Origin: Darksidea phi
Taxonomy: Eukaryota > Ascomycota > Dothideomycetes > Pleosporales > Lentitheciaceae
Reading direction: 5' to 3'
Assembly (NCBI GenBank): GCA_030770425.1
Contig: JASJFT010000140.1
Coordinates: 55,134-119,133, forward strand
Length of the DNA: 64,000 nucleotides
Shown: positions 23,698 to 33,141 of the stretch, piece by piece
Position numbering within the stretch: position 1 is the first letter of the stretch
How the letters are laid out: each line of letters starts with the position of its first letter
Notes under the pieces: generated by a model
The model's input: only the letters and a program-made list of their open reading frames with translations
Told to the model about the DNA's origin: nothing
Database searches by the model: none
Translations under genes and position numbers: made by a program

Positions 23698-24525
23698 ATG
23701 GGCAAACTTTCGGATAAAAGAGTTATTGTCTTCGGTGGCACCAGTGGCATCGGACTCGGCGTTGCGAGAGGTGTCCTTGAGGCTGGCTGCCAGGGTAGGT
23801 TTCCACACAACATTATGACCATCCTGAATTCTGAACACGTATCAGATTTGACCTTATCATCTTCGAATCCGGAGAAGCTTTCTAATGCAGCAGCGAAACT
23901 TCAAGCGTTACACGAATATGCGAGCATCACAGCTGCAGTCTGCGACCTCCAAAATCCCGACACGCTAGATCAGAATGTGGAGAGTTTGTTTCTCAGCTTG
24001 AAGACCGAGGAGCGAAAATTCGATCACGTAGTCTATACGGCCGGAGACCCTGTCAAATTACCACCATTTGCGGAGCAAACAGTTCAAAGCATGCTCGACT
24101 CGGGTATAGTTCGCTTCATCGGTGCTCTGATTGTGGCAAAACATGCCCCTAAGCACATGTACATTACTTCTAAATCGTCTATTACGTTTACCGGAGGTAT
24201 TAACTCCAGCATACCTCTGACTGGCTGGACTATGCACGGAGCGTACTTTGCCGCACTGGAAGGAGCCATGAAAAGTCTAGCGCTGGAATACCGTCCTCTA
24301 CGTGTTAACCTGGTTAGTCCGGGTCCGGTCATCACAGAGGCTTGGGAGAATGTGCCGCCGGAGATCAGGAAGCCTTTGGAAGATCGTATGCTGTCGCGAT
24401 GTGCGACTGGAGCTATGGCAACTGTGGCGGAGGTCGCTGAGGCATACGTGTATTTGATGGGAAATTCGAACGCAACCGGCAGTGTTGTAGCCACGGATGC
24501 AGGTGTATCAATTATGGGCTTTTAG
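23698..24525 (+). CDS. Atypical short-chain dehydrogenase/reductase (SDR-1)
   Basis: Exons are 23,698-23,794 and 23,846-24,525 (258 aa). The 51-nt intron is in phase, so the frame is open without splicing, but splicing restores the usual spacing between helix 1 and the LSSSNPEKL strand. A Rossmann fold is shown by GGTSGIG near the N-terminus and YTAG (NNAG equivalent). The usual YxxxK active site is not present: the expected place reads AYFAALEGAMKSLALE, with no Lys four residues after Tyr. The region RVNLVSPGPVITEAW matches SDR helix/strand 6. Some fungal SDRs have such divergent sites, so it may still bind NAD(P)H and act as a reductase or accessory enzyme. It converges with P450-2, 102 bp apart. 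Confidence 0.85.
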   Translation: MGKLSDKRVIVFGGTSGIGLGVARGVLEAGCQGRFPHNIMTILNSEHVSDLTLSSSNPEKLSNAAAKLQALHEYASITAAVCDLQNPDTLDQNVESLFLSLKTEERKFDHVVYTAGDPVKLPPFAEQTVQSMLDSGIVRFIGALIVAKHAPKHMYITSKSSITFTGGINSSIPLTGWTMHGAYFAALEGAMKSLALEYRPLRVNLVSPGPVITEAWENVPPEIRKPLEDRMLSRCATGAMATVAEVAEAYVYLMGNSNATGSVVATDAGVSIMGF

Positions 24526-24627
24526 AGTAGCCATTTTCACCGCTACAGGCAGCCGTATAGTCGACAAACATAAAATACCTGAACAAGATATTCAACAAGC
24601 GCCCGATCGCTACACACTTGGCCCTTA
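24526..24627. other. Short convergent intergenic spacer
   Basis: These 102 bp lie between the stop codons of SDR-1 (+) and P450-2 (-). They presumably carry overlapping 3' ends. No distinct terminator is seen. Confidence 0.5.
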
Positions 24628-26516
24628 TCAATCCATCCGCACATTCATAATCTGAATGTTGAGCTCTGGCTTCCACCACAAAACGTGAATCTTCACACGC
24701 TCATCCCAATTATCGTGTGGATCCACCAGCTCCATATCGTACTTCCACACCAGCTTCGCCAGAACAAGACTCATCTCCATCCAGGCAAAGTTACGCCCGA
24801 GACATCCTCTAGGGCCCTGCTGAAAAGGCTGGCTGACCCAAAGCATATCGGACGCGTACTCGGACTTGTCTGAGGAGGATGCAAGCCAACGTTCCGGTTC
24901 GAATGACCAGGGTCGAGTGAAGTACTCGTCGCTGTGGTTCACGGTCCACGGGGATGTATAGACTTCAGTCTGCGAAGCGTTTTAGTGGATTTCTGTGGGG
25001 AGGGATGAGGCCAGACACGAACTCCAGCTGGAACCCAATACCCATCGATCATGCGGCCGGGGCAGGCTCTTGGGAGCGGGTGGCCATTCGAGAAAGTGCG
25101 GAGGCCTTCTTTCATCACCGCTTGCAGATATGGAAGCTGTTGAGTGGAGGAATATTCAATATCTTCATAATGCGAATACCTCGAGCGAATTTCCTCGCGG
25201 AGTCGGGCATAGCTTGCATTTGACGAAGGACGGAGAAGCCAAAAGAGGATACCGGACATTGAGCTTGCCACTGTCTCTGCACCCGCAACACTTGGATTTG
25301 TCAGTCGGCGAGTGCATATATTTGAAAACCACCGAGCTTACACAAGTGTTGAGGAATGAGCTGCCAATTCTTCGGCGTCTAGCTCTCCGACATAGACTTT
25401 GTTGATCAGATTAGAGACAAAGTCTTTGCGTGGCGAGGCGTTCTTTAGGCGGCTGCCATCTTGTTAGCCATACACGCGCAACATGTTATCTGTGTTCAAA
25501 AATCTTTACCTGTTGACTTTGTTCCTTGTGTACTCGGTGTGTTTCTTCTGCGCCAGCCCAATGAGCGGGGCGATGAATCGGCCCACCAGAGCAAGCACGG
25601 TGACACGCCGAAGATTATCAGCCAGCGTAACGAAGAAGACATGGTCAAGGATCAAATTGATCCATTCATGTCGTTCTCCTGTTGTTGAGTTAGCCAAACA
25701 CCTGATCAAGCTTATCGCGACGGCGTACCGTTAGTGACGCAATCGAATGACTCGCCAAACGTCATCTCGCCCATAAGATCAAAAGCCACCAGCTCCAACG
25801 ATTTCGCCATATCGACCTTCTTTCTCCGTTGTTCCTCCGGTTCAATTCGTGTCACGAACTGGTTGATGACTCTTTGCACAATGTCCTCTTGCTCAAGTAA
25901 GGCTTTTGAAGAAAATGCCAAAGACAGCGACGTCTTCATACGCCTGTGCACTACAGGGTCTTGTTCGCATCCGATACATCCTGAGTCGAATCCTGATCTG
26001 AGGAGCTTGTAGAAATTGGTCTTGAGCATCGGGTCTTGGCCTTGGGTTGAGAAGCCGTAAATGTCTTTCCACGATCCTGCGCTGCCAAAAGAAAGTTCGT
26101 TTGGGGAAACGCGTACAACGGGCCCTGAAGACGGGGCGTGAGCAAAGCAGTAACAAGGCTGGAATACCTAGCTGTTTTCTTACCGTACTTCCTATGGAGC
26201 CGGGTAAGGTCCCTGTGAAACGTTCCTCCGAGTGTCGACTTGAAGCGCCATAACTGTATGCTTCATCAACGAATGTCTCCACAGCAGTACGAAGCATCCT
26301 TACCAAGCTGCACCTCGCGAGTAATGGTCCAGGGAAAGCAGCGAGGGGATGCAGGTACGCATTTCGGAATGCAGAAAACAGAATACAGACGCCGAGCTAT
26401 TTCACGAGAAGAAGTTGGTAAGCATGGATTGATCATTGTTCGAAGTGACGATGCGTCCAATGACCCACCAGGAGCGATGCGACATGGAGCAATGCGACAT
26501 CTTGGGAGATCTCCAT
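24628..26516 (-). CDS. Cytochrome P450 monooxygenase (second of three)
   Basis: Inferred exons are 26,516-26,469, 26,396-26,304, 26,253-26,184, 26,124-25,729, 25,678-25,510, 25,452-25,342, 25,290-25,023 and 24,969-24,628 (498 aa). The seven introns are 50-72 nt. The start was chosen because a 16-codon first exon supplies the membrane anchor running into NAYLHPLAAFPGP. Landmarks are SPNELSF and WKDIYGF, I-helix AGAET, ExxR (KEGLR), FEPERW, and the haem loop FQQGPRGCLGR with Cys near residue 441. The last intron uses a weak donor (GTTCGT). Alternative splicing there would add two residues. The sequence resembles the P450 group containing isotrichodermin C-15 hydroxylase. It likely hydroxylates the sesquiterpene at the ER. 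It shares a 236-bp divergent promoter with P450-3, which looks like a paralogue. Confidence 0.88.
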
Positions 26517-26752
26517 CCTGATTCATGAAGCAATTGCCGTGTTAGGCGGTGAAGAGTAACGCTTCTATGTTGTAACAGGGCGTTGGGTTGAACCCCGCAA
26601 GAATGCCGCGACCAAAACGCACCTTATTCCCGGATGCCGGATTTCTTTGGTGATGCAATGCCCAATTTGGAAAGATCCGAAAGTTGTCGCTGAGTGAATA
26701 AGTTTCCGAACACTACTTTCATCTAGCACCAGTCCATGCATCCTGTCACAGG
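26517..26752. promoter_or_regulatory. Bidirectional promoter of P450-2 and P450-3
   Basis: Only 236 bp separate two divergent P450 starts. CGGatgCCG (26,631-26,639) sits almost exactly in the middle, about 115 bp from each ATG. This arrangement suggests co-regulation of the pair. Confidence 0.6.
26631..26639. promoter_or_regulatory. CGG-N3-CCG palindrome, centre of bidirectional promoter
   Basis: CGGatgCCG lies 115 bp from the P450-2 start and 114 bp from the P450-3 start. It is a candidate Zn2Cys6 regulator site. Confidence 0.45.
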
Positions 26753-28403
26753 ATGGCGGTTCTGCGTTTCGTATCGAAATTTTACTCAGGTGAGGGTGAA
26801 GCTTCACACAAGCTGTGGTGGTTGGCAATTACCCTTCTGGTTTTCGACCCTCTTCCCTCATATGTGAAGCATGAGCTCATTGAAATGTTCAGATAGTTAG
26901 CCTCCTTTGTTGCAAAATATATCGCCATGTTCAAAACCCGCTCTACAAATTCCCCGGCCCGCGCCTCGCAGCATGGAGCAACGCGCCTTATTCCTACACA
27001 TTCCTTACGGGCCAGCAACCATTCGTAATGCTGGATATGCATGAGAAATATGGCTCTGTGGTACGGTCTGCCCCGAACGAGCTATCATTCAACACCGCAA
27101 CTGCTTGGAAGGACATCTATGGTTTCCGCCCCAGCCACCGAACCTTCATCAAGAGCGAATTCTATGACGGGAGCAGTTTCATCGACCAGGGTGCACATGG
27201 ACTTGCGACTTGTCGAGATCCAGAAGAGCATGCGCGTCAGCGGCGATACCTTTCGCATGCGTTCTCTGAGCGTGCGCTAGGCGAGCAGGAAGTGCTGGTA
27301 GCTGAAATCGTGGACCTATTCGTAGACAAGGTCGGAGAGGCTGGCACACAAAAGGATGGATTAGATCTGGGGCATTGGCTACGCATGTGCATGTTCGATA
27401 TTACCGGTAGTCTCGCGTTCGGTCGCGCTTTTGACGCAGTAAAGAACGGTGGCAAGCACCCCAGCGTCAAGTTCATTCACAAGGCATTACGCCAGATCGC
27501 GATTCTGGACACGATGCGACGGTTTCCATGGCTGTCGAAATTCTTGATGCTCTTCATGTCGGCCAAGGTCCAGAAGTTGCTGAATGACAACAGGATTCAT
27601 GAGGAATATACAATGGCGGCGATAGTTGAGCGGCTGAATGACAAGAACAGAAGACCTGACTTCCTCACTCGGCTGACGGAAAATGGAAGAGGAGAAGAAG
27701 TGTCGGCCATTCAACTGGCGGCTCACGCTGCTGACATTCTTCAGGCTGGAAGCGACACGAGCAACACGACTTTGAACACTCTCTTCTATTACCTACTGCG
27801 TCGCCAGGATCTCATGGAGGCGCTCAAGGAACAGGTCCGACCAAGATTCAAGTCATACTCTCAAATTACGGCAAGATCGGCCAGCAACATCCCACTGATA
27901 CGAGCACTTGTTCTTGAAGCGCTGAGAATCTATCCATCGCTACCGCTAGGCCTCCCACGAGTAGTGCCTGAGGGAGGAGATAGCGTAGATGGACATTGGA
28001 TTCCAGCAGGCACGATCGTGTCGGTCAACCCGTATGCAGCGTGTCTTTCTCCGACAAACTTTGACAGCCCCTGGACTTTCCGACCGGAGCGATGGCTAAA
28101 TAAGGACCACAATGATAATCTGGACGCATCCCAGCCATGGTCGTGCGGTCCAAGAGGATGTATTGGCCAAAAGTAAAACGCCCTTTTCCCTGGCCCCTGC
28201 ACGCTTCCGAGCGGCGCGGCTAACAAAACGGCAGTCTGGCGTGGATGGAGATGAACACCATCCTCGCAAAATTAATCTACATGTACGATTTTGAATGGAT
28301 AAACACCGAGATGGACTTGCACCGCGACTCCAGGATGGATACCATGTGGGAGAGTCCGCCTTTGGTAGTGAGAGTGACGCAATGGGGAAATGCCCGAAGG
28401 TAA
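26753..28403 (+). CDS. Cytochrome P450 monooxygenase (third of three)
   Basis: Inferred exons are 26,753-26,839, 26,893-28,172 and 28,235-28,403 (511 aa). The first exon is inferred: splicing a 53-nt intron (weak donor GTTTTC) joins a hydrophobic anchor, LWWLAITLL, to IVSLLCC and then YKFPGP, giving a normal P450 N-terminus. If wrong, the start is further down. The last intron (62 nt, branch GCTAAC) is required to complete the haem loop. Landmarks are APNELSF, WKDIYGF, AGSDTS in the I-helix, ExxR (LEALR), FRPERW, and WSCGPRGCIGQN with Cys near residue 452. A Trp replaces the usual Phe at the start of the haem motif. It shares WKDIYGF and gene layout with P450-2. Likely role: a second oxidation of the terpene. 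Confidence 0.87.
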
Positions 28404-28527
28404 TACTGGGTACCATACGGGGTTTCGGAACGAGCTGTCGAGAGCCCAGAACGACCACTCAGCCAATCAATGGATATTGCAGGCAGCCGAACGCACGTGA
28501 AGCGGGGCAGCTTCACAGCTGCATCAA

Positions 28528-28536
28528 TATATATAG
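28528..28536 (+). promoter_or_regulatory. TATA-like box of SDR-2
   Basis: TATATATAG lies about 65-70 bp before the ATG at 28,599, within the 195-bp spacer after P450-3. No intact CGG-N3-CCG is present in this spacer. Confidence 0.4.
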
Positions 28537-28598
28537 AAATCAACACTTTTACCTGTCCACCCAACAAACACACGAGAGTACTATTGCAAACTCACACA

Positions 28599-29659
28599 AT
28601 GGGCCTGAAAACTTCGTACAATCCCGACAAAGAGATTCCGGACCTCTCTGGGAAGATCATCTTCTTGACCGGAGGTATGCCTACCGCTATACAGTCGTCC
28701 ATGCAGGTGTACACGCGCAACGTCAGCTGACCGTCATTGGAGGGACTGCTGGTCTAGGCAAAGAGACAATCGCCACCTTAGCAAAACACAACCCGCAACA
28801 CCTTATCTTCACCGGTCGCAATGCAAAGGCCGCCGACGCCGTTGTTAGTGAGACCAAAGCCATTAGTCCGCCGGTCAAGGTAACATTCATCGAGTGCGAT
28901 CAAACCTCTCTCGCGTCCGTTCAATCAGCTGCGAAGCGGTTCCTAGAGCTCGCGGATCGACTGGACATCTTCATTGCCAACGCCGGAATCATGGGCGGCG
29001 ATCCAGGCGTTTCAAAGGACGGCTACGAGGTTCAATTTGCGATCAACTACCTCTCACATGCACTCTTCGTCAAACTTTTGCTGCCAGTGCTCGAGCGCAC
29101 CGCATCGAGTGATAAGAACGTCCGCATCGTTCTTCTGTCGTCAATTGGTTTCAGATACACGCCCGCTGGCGGCATTGTCTTCAAAGATTTGAAGTCCGAG
29201 CAAACAAATCTTCCCATCGGCATCATGCAAGCCAAATGGCTCAGATACGGTCAGAGTAAGCTGGCAATTGTGCTTCACGCGCAAGATCTCGCACAGCGTT
29301 ACCCTCTAGTTACAACTTTGGCCCTGCATCCCGGCGCCATTAACACTGGCTTAATCGAGGATAAACCGACATTGGACCGGTGGTTTCTCAAGTTGGCTAC
29401 ATTCGGACATACGGTTCCTCTGGACCAGGGCGTTTGGAATACATGCTGGGCGGCAACGGCGCCTGCGGGAGATCAGCTCAAGTCTGGTGGCATGTACGAA
29501 CCAGTCGGTGTGCCAATGAAAGGTACCAAGCATTCGGAGAGCGCTAAGCTGAGGGAGCAGCTGCGGGAATGGACCGAAAAGGAACTTGAGGCATACTCGT
29601 TGGATAAGGTGGCAGGTGGAGGTATTTGTGTAACGATAAGCAATATCGCCAACGAATGA
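28599..29659 (+). CDS. Classical short-chain dehydrogenase/reductase (SDR-2)
   Basis: Exons are 28,599-28,674 and 28,743-29,659 (330 aa). The 68-nt intron splits the cofactor motif, and splicing yields TGGTAGLG. The frame open from 28,295 is not the gene: it includes the 3' end of P450-3 read in another frame plus the intron. Motifs in order are TGGTAGLG (NAD(P) binding), TGRN, IANAG, Ser in LLSSIGFRY, and the active site YGQSK. It resembles the retinol dehydrogenase/WWOX-like group often found as oxidoreductases in fungal terpenoid and polyketide clusters. It likely oxidises an alcohol or reduces a ketone on the terpene. The C-terminal tail (AGGGICVTISN) is unusual and may be species-specific. 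Confidence 0.9.
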
Positions 29660-30033
29660 CGGCAGAGGTGCATCTTGGCGCTGCGGCGTAGGAGCATTGT
29701 CGGAAAACTTCATTATCGGGAAAGATCCGCTTCTTTCCAATTCGGAAAGCATAAGCTGCCTTACATGCAATGCATCAATTTTACTATAGCTTCGGGAATC
29801 AACACTCACCTACCTAAGCGATGCATGCTATCTAGTCACTACGATCAGCTACGGTCTCGCCACGTCGGTGTCTGCCTGGGTGAGTACCGGAGGGATCAAT
29901 CGCTGACGACCCTGGCGATGTTGAATTGGCCTAATACATAGAATGAAGTAGCCAAATACAAAGAATAGGCCATTCCAAACTGTGTACGTGCTTTGTTCGC
30001 ACATCTTGGTACACACCGCTACCGCTGGGCAAG
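29660..30033. promoter_or_regulatory. Promoter region of the sesquiterpene cyclase
   Basis: This 374-bp spacer contains CGGtgtCTG at 29,866-29,874, one base away from the CGGtgtCCG site before the FAD oxidase, about 160 bp before the cyclase ATG. No gene or clear TATA box is seen. Confidence 0.45.
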
Positions 30034-31166
30034 ATGAAATTTCCCGAAACAGGTCCCGTAGTTCACCTCAATTCCACAGACCTCTGGAAGATCCCGCCTT
30101 CAGCATGGACACCACGTTGCCATCCCCTAGTTGGTCAGGTCTCCCAGGAAGTTGACGAGTATTTTCTATCCCGCTGGAAATGGCCAGACGAGAAATCCAA
30201 GAGAATTTTTGTCGCGGCAGGCTTCTCGCGTGTCACGTGCTTGTACTTTCCGCTAGCGAGGAATGACCGTATTGGTCTAGCATGCAAGCTTTTGGCTGCG
30301 CTGTTCTTGGTCGATGGTAATTCACTGTCCTCATGCGCCAAATGGACCTTGAACTGACTTGAAACGGACGAGTTGGAGGATATGAGCTTGGACGAGGGGA
30401 AGAGCTACAATGACTCGCTTATTGCGACTAGCAAAGGCGAAATTCCAGTTGATCGCAAGTAGGTACATCTAGAGAAGAGTACTTGTACTAATTTCAGCGT
30501 AGCATTGAAGCCAGCACAAGTCATTTTGCAGGATATCTGGGACAGCATGCGGGCGCACGACTTTGAGCTCGCAAATTCAGTTCTGGAACCTACGTTCACT
30601 TTTATGAGAGCGCAGACGGACCGGGAGCGTCTCAGCATGAAGGGGCTGGGCAATTACCTCAACTACCGAGAGCGTGACGTTGGGAAAGCGTAAATCACTA
30701 TTCCTTCTCATACCCCTTCACTACTAGACGACTGACTTTAACCAGCCTGCTGTCTGCGCTAATGAAATTCTCAATGGGGCTTCGTTTGTCGGAAGCGCAA
30801 CAAACACTCGTGCGCCAGCTAGAGCATAATTGCTCACGCCAAATCTCCGTCGTCAACGACATATACTCCTTCGAAAAGGAGTATAAAGCCTCGCTAACTA
30901 GACACGCTGAGGGCGCGGTTCTGTGTTCGGCAGTGAAACTGCTTAGCGATGAAGCGGGAATTGACTTTGAAGCGGCGAAACGGGTCTTGTGGAGCATGGT
31001 ACGAGAGTGGGAGAAAATTCACGACAGGTTGGCTCGTGATGCTTGCAGTACTGAAGCTGGGAAAGGAGAGGTGCTTAATAACTACGTCAAGGGATTGGAG
31101 TTTCAGATGAGTGGGAATGAGCTGTGGAGTAAGACTACACTGCGGTACCACAACGTTGGCGTGTAG
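30034..31166 (+). CDS. Aristolochene-synthase-type sesquiterpene cyclase
   Basis: The enzyme class cyclises farnesyl diphosphate with Mg2+ to (+)-aristolochene, the parent of eremophilanes such as PR toxin. Exons inferred from homology are 30,034-30,316, 30,368-30,458, 30,498-30,689 and 30,746-31,166 (328 aa; relatives are about 320-342). Motifs: AAGFSRVTCLYFP, the DDxxE metal site (D94-D95...E98), MRAHD, MRAQTD, YRERDVGKA, the NSE metal site NDIYSFEKE (N226, S230, E234), MSGNELWS and the C-terminal RY pair. Introns 2 and 3 (39 and 56 nt) are canonical. Intron 1 (30,317-30,367) has a good donor and CTGAC branch point, but the position that preserves DDxxE ends in GG, not AG. Either a rare GT-GG splice is used or the gene is impaired. 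It is the probable first committed enzyme of the cluster. Confidence 0.9.
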
Positions 31167-31407
31167 AAGTAGTGCTCTTTCCAGCTCAACCACGTTTCAC
31201 GGTTAGCTTCTGAGCTCTTGTTGGGTAGTAATATTTAAGAGACATGGCTTAAGGTAACTGGTATGAAATAGAGAGATCGACCAAATGGTCCCTTAACCCG
31301 TTACGTGACTCAAGCCGTGTCCCAACAAGGAAGTGCCGAAGCATCGGCCCATATAGTAATTTAAATGCAGCCTGGGAAGCCACTGCCTTGGTCAGAGTCT
31401 CGGAGAC
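31167..31407. other. Cyclase 3' flank
   Basis: This 241-bp stretch has normal base composition. It presumably holds the cyclase 3' end and the former promoter of the adjacent SDR pseudogene. No distinct motif is seen. Confidence 0.4.
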
Positions 31408-31960
31408 ATGACCACTTTGAATATATAAGAGAGCGACATCCCTTCGCTTAAAGGCCCTGTGGCGGTAGTAACGGGCGGCTCATCTAGAATTGGTAATAAA
31501 ATCCTTCTCAAACGTGGCGCTCACATTGTCCTAGACATCTCGCCCCCCTCTCAGGATATTCTTTATACTGAATGACTATCTTTATCGAAACGGATATATC
31601 CTTATAGTCGTCCCATATTTAATTATTTTCAAAGATTAGCTAATAATACCCTGCCATTAACATTGCTACGATATTAGAAGGGGATACGATATATCTGACC
31701 AAATGCTTAAGATCAGCGCCCCAGACTATAGAAGAATAGGAGAACTTAGCGAAATGAGAAGACAACGTCAGCGGAATATATAGAGTTGTAGACCTAAATT
31801 TTAAGGGAATATTCAATTTTATCCTTTTAGCGTCGAGAACGATAAAGTAATAAGAAGGTAGAGGGAGTATTATTACTACTACTAGTACGATTACGTATAT
31901 ACTAGAGTATAGTATAATTCTATACTATACTACTAAGAAGGGGTATATTTTTCTTATTAT
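31408..31960 (+). pseudogene. Decayed SDR gene at the RIP boundary
   Basis: The ATG at 31,408 is followed by a TAA six codons later. After that, the same frame reads KGPVAVVTGGSSRIG and then LLKRGAHIVLDISPP, a clear SDR N-terminus with a short deletion after the glycine motif. A second block near 31,790-31,905 reads VDLNFKGIFNFILLASR followed by two stops and GRGSIITTTS, matching SDR helix 4 and strand 5. The normal composition at 31,450 grades into RIP-type AT sequence by about 31,830, so RIP has spread from the adjacent repeats into this gene. It is probably a lost member of the cluster. Confidence 0.75.
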
Positions 31961-32463
31961 AAGTATATTATTCTTTTCTTCGTCTCTAACTAATTTTAAC
32001 TAGCTTACGAATCTTATTTAAGTATTATAAGCTACTCTTATCTACTATAATATTATAATTTTAGAAGTTATTCTCTTAATTATAATTAGTACTATACTTC
32101 TATAATCTCTAATAAATCTAATTATAGCTTAATCTCTTTCTATTAACTTATCTTAATAGATTAAACTTATATTTAATCTTATAGAAATCTATATAAGAAT
32201 AGTAATAATATCTAAGAATAAAACTAAATATTTAATAGAGTAAAAATTATACTAGCTAGTAGACTTTTAAGAGTTTTATTTATAATATTAGTCTTAATCT
32301 AACTATAATAATCTAGTTCTATACTATTAAGCTATATAATCTTTAAAAAAGATATAAATAATTTATTATTAGATATTCTAGTATAAAATAATATATATAT
32401 ATATAATCTTCTCGATTAATAGTTATAAGTCTTATATATACTTAGACTATTTAATTATATATA
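31961..32463. other. RIP-mutated AT-rich DNA
   Basis: It lies between the SDR pseudogene and the first gypsy LTR. It probably contains the eroded 3' part of the SDR gene. No other content is recognised. Confidence 0.4.
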
Positions 32464-32857
32464 TAATAGACTAGACCTAGAATAAAACTCCTTATTATAG
32501 AGATCTTAGATCTTTTTTTTAAAGTAGTCTATTATAAAGTATATTCTCTCTTATATAAAATTCTTATCTAAAGCTTTTATAACTTCTTATTAATTTATCT
32601 ATATTCTATCTAATATATATTCTTAGAATTCTATCTCTTATATTAAATTAATTAATTCTCTTATTAACTCTATTAGATCGCGAGATCTATAGATATTAGA
32701 TAAAAATAATACTATATTATATAATTTATATAATATTATAATAGATAATTATAAGTATACCCCTATATTATAATTAAATAATATAATAAATACGGGATTA
32801 TTTATAATAATAGACCTAGATAGTATTCTAGTACTAAGACTTATTAATATAGTTTAA
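32464..32857 (+). repeat. 5' LTR of the split gypsy
   Basis: It is similar along its length to 48,088-48,447 (both contain the decayed cttattata...gatctagat core and a shared end near tagtttag). Its end positions are approximate. Confidence 0.6.
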
Positions 32858-32889
32858 GCTTAATAAAATAAAGAATATAATAATACTTA

Positions 32890-33141
32890 TATAGATTAGT
32901 AAAGATAAAAGTTATATAGTTATAAGATTAATATATTATAGAATCTATATTAGGAGTAAGCTATATAGTAAGTATAAGGTATTAGTCGTCTTAATATATA
33001 ATATCTTATTATAAAATATAATAAATAGAGTAATACTAAGAGATTAGATAATACTTAATAGTATATAATATCTTATAGTAAAATATAATAAATAAGACTT
33101 AAAACTAAATTAGACGGGAATTCTAAAGGGAATTACTAATA
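32890..33141 (-). repeat. Outer copia 3' LTR
   Basis: This 252-bp LTR, with its partner at 43,804-44,055, begins and ends with TA (TG...CA after RIP). The ACTTA duplication precedes it. Confidence 0.85.

Noticed and set aside
26266..26828. Small open frames on both strands across the P450-2/P450-3 promoter
   Set aside because: They overlap the inferred first exons or the 236-bp promoter and show no conserved content.
28295..28598. Long upstream extension of SDR-2
   Set aside because: This part overlaps the last exon of P450-3 in another frame and encodes nothing SDR-like. The Rossmann fold begins at 28,599.
29351..29809. 152-codon minus-strand open frame
   Set aside because: It is antisense to the 3' half of SDR-2, of mixed composition, with no recognisable motif.
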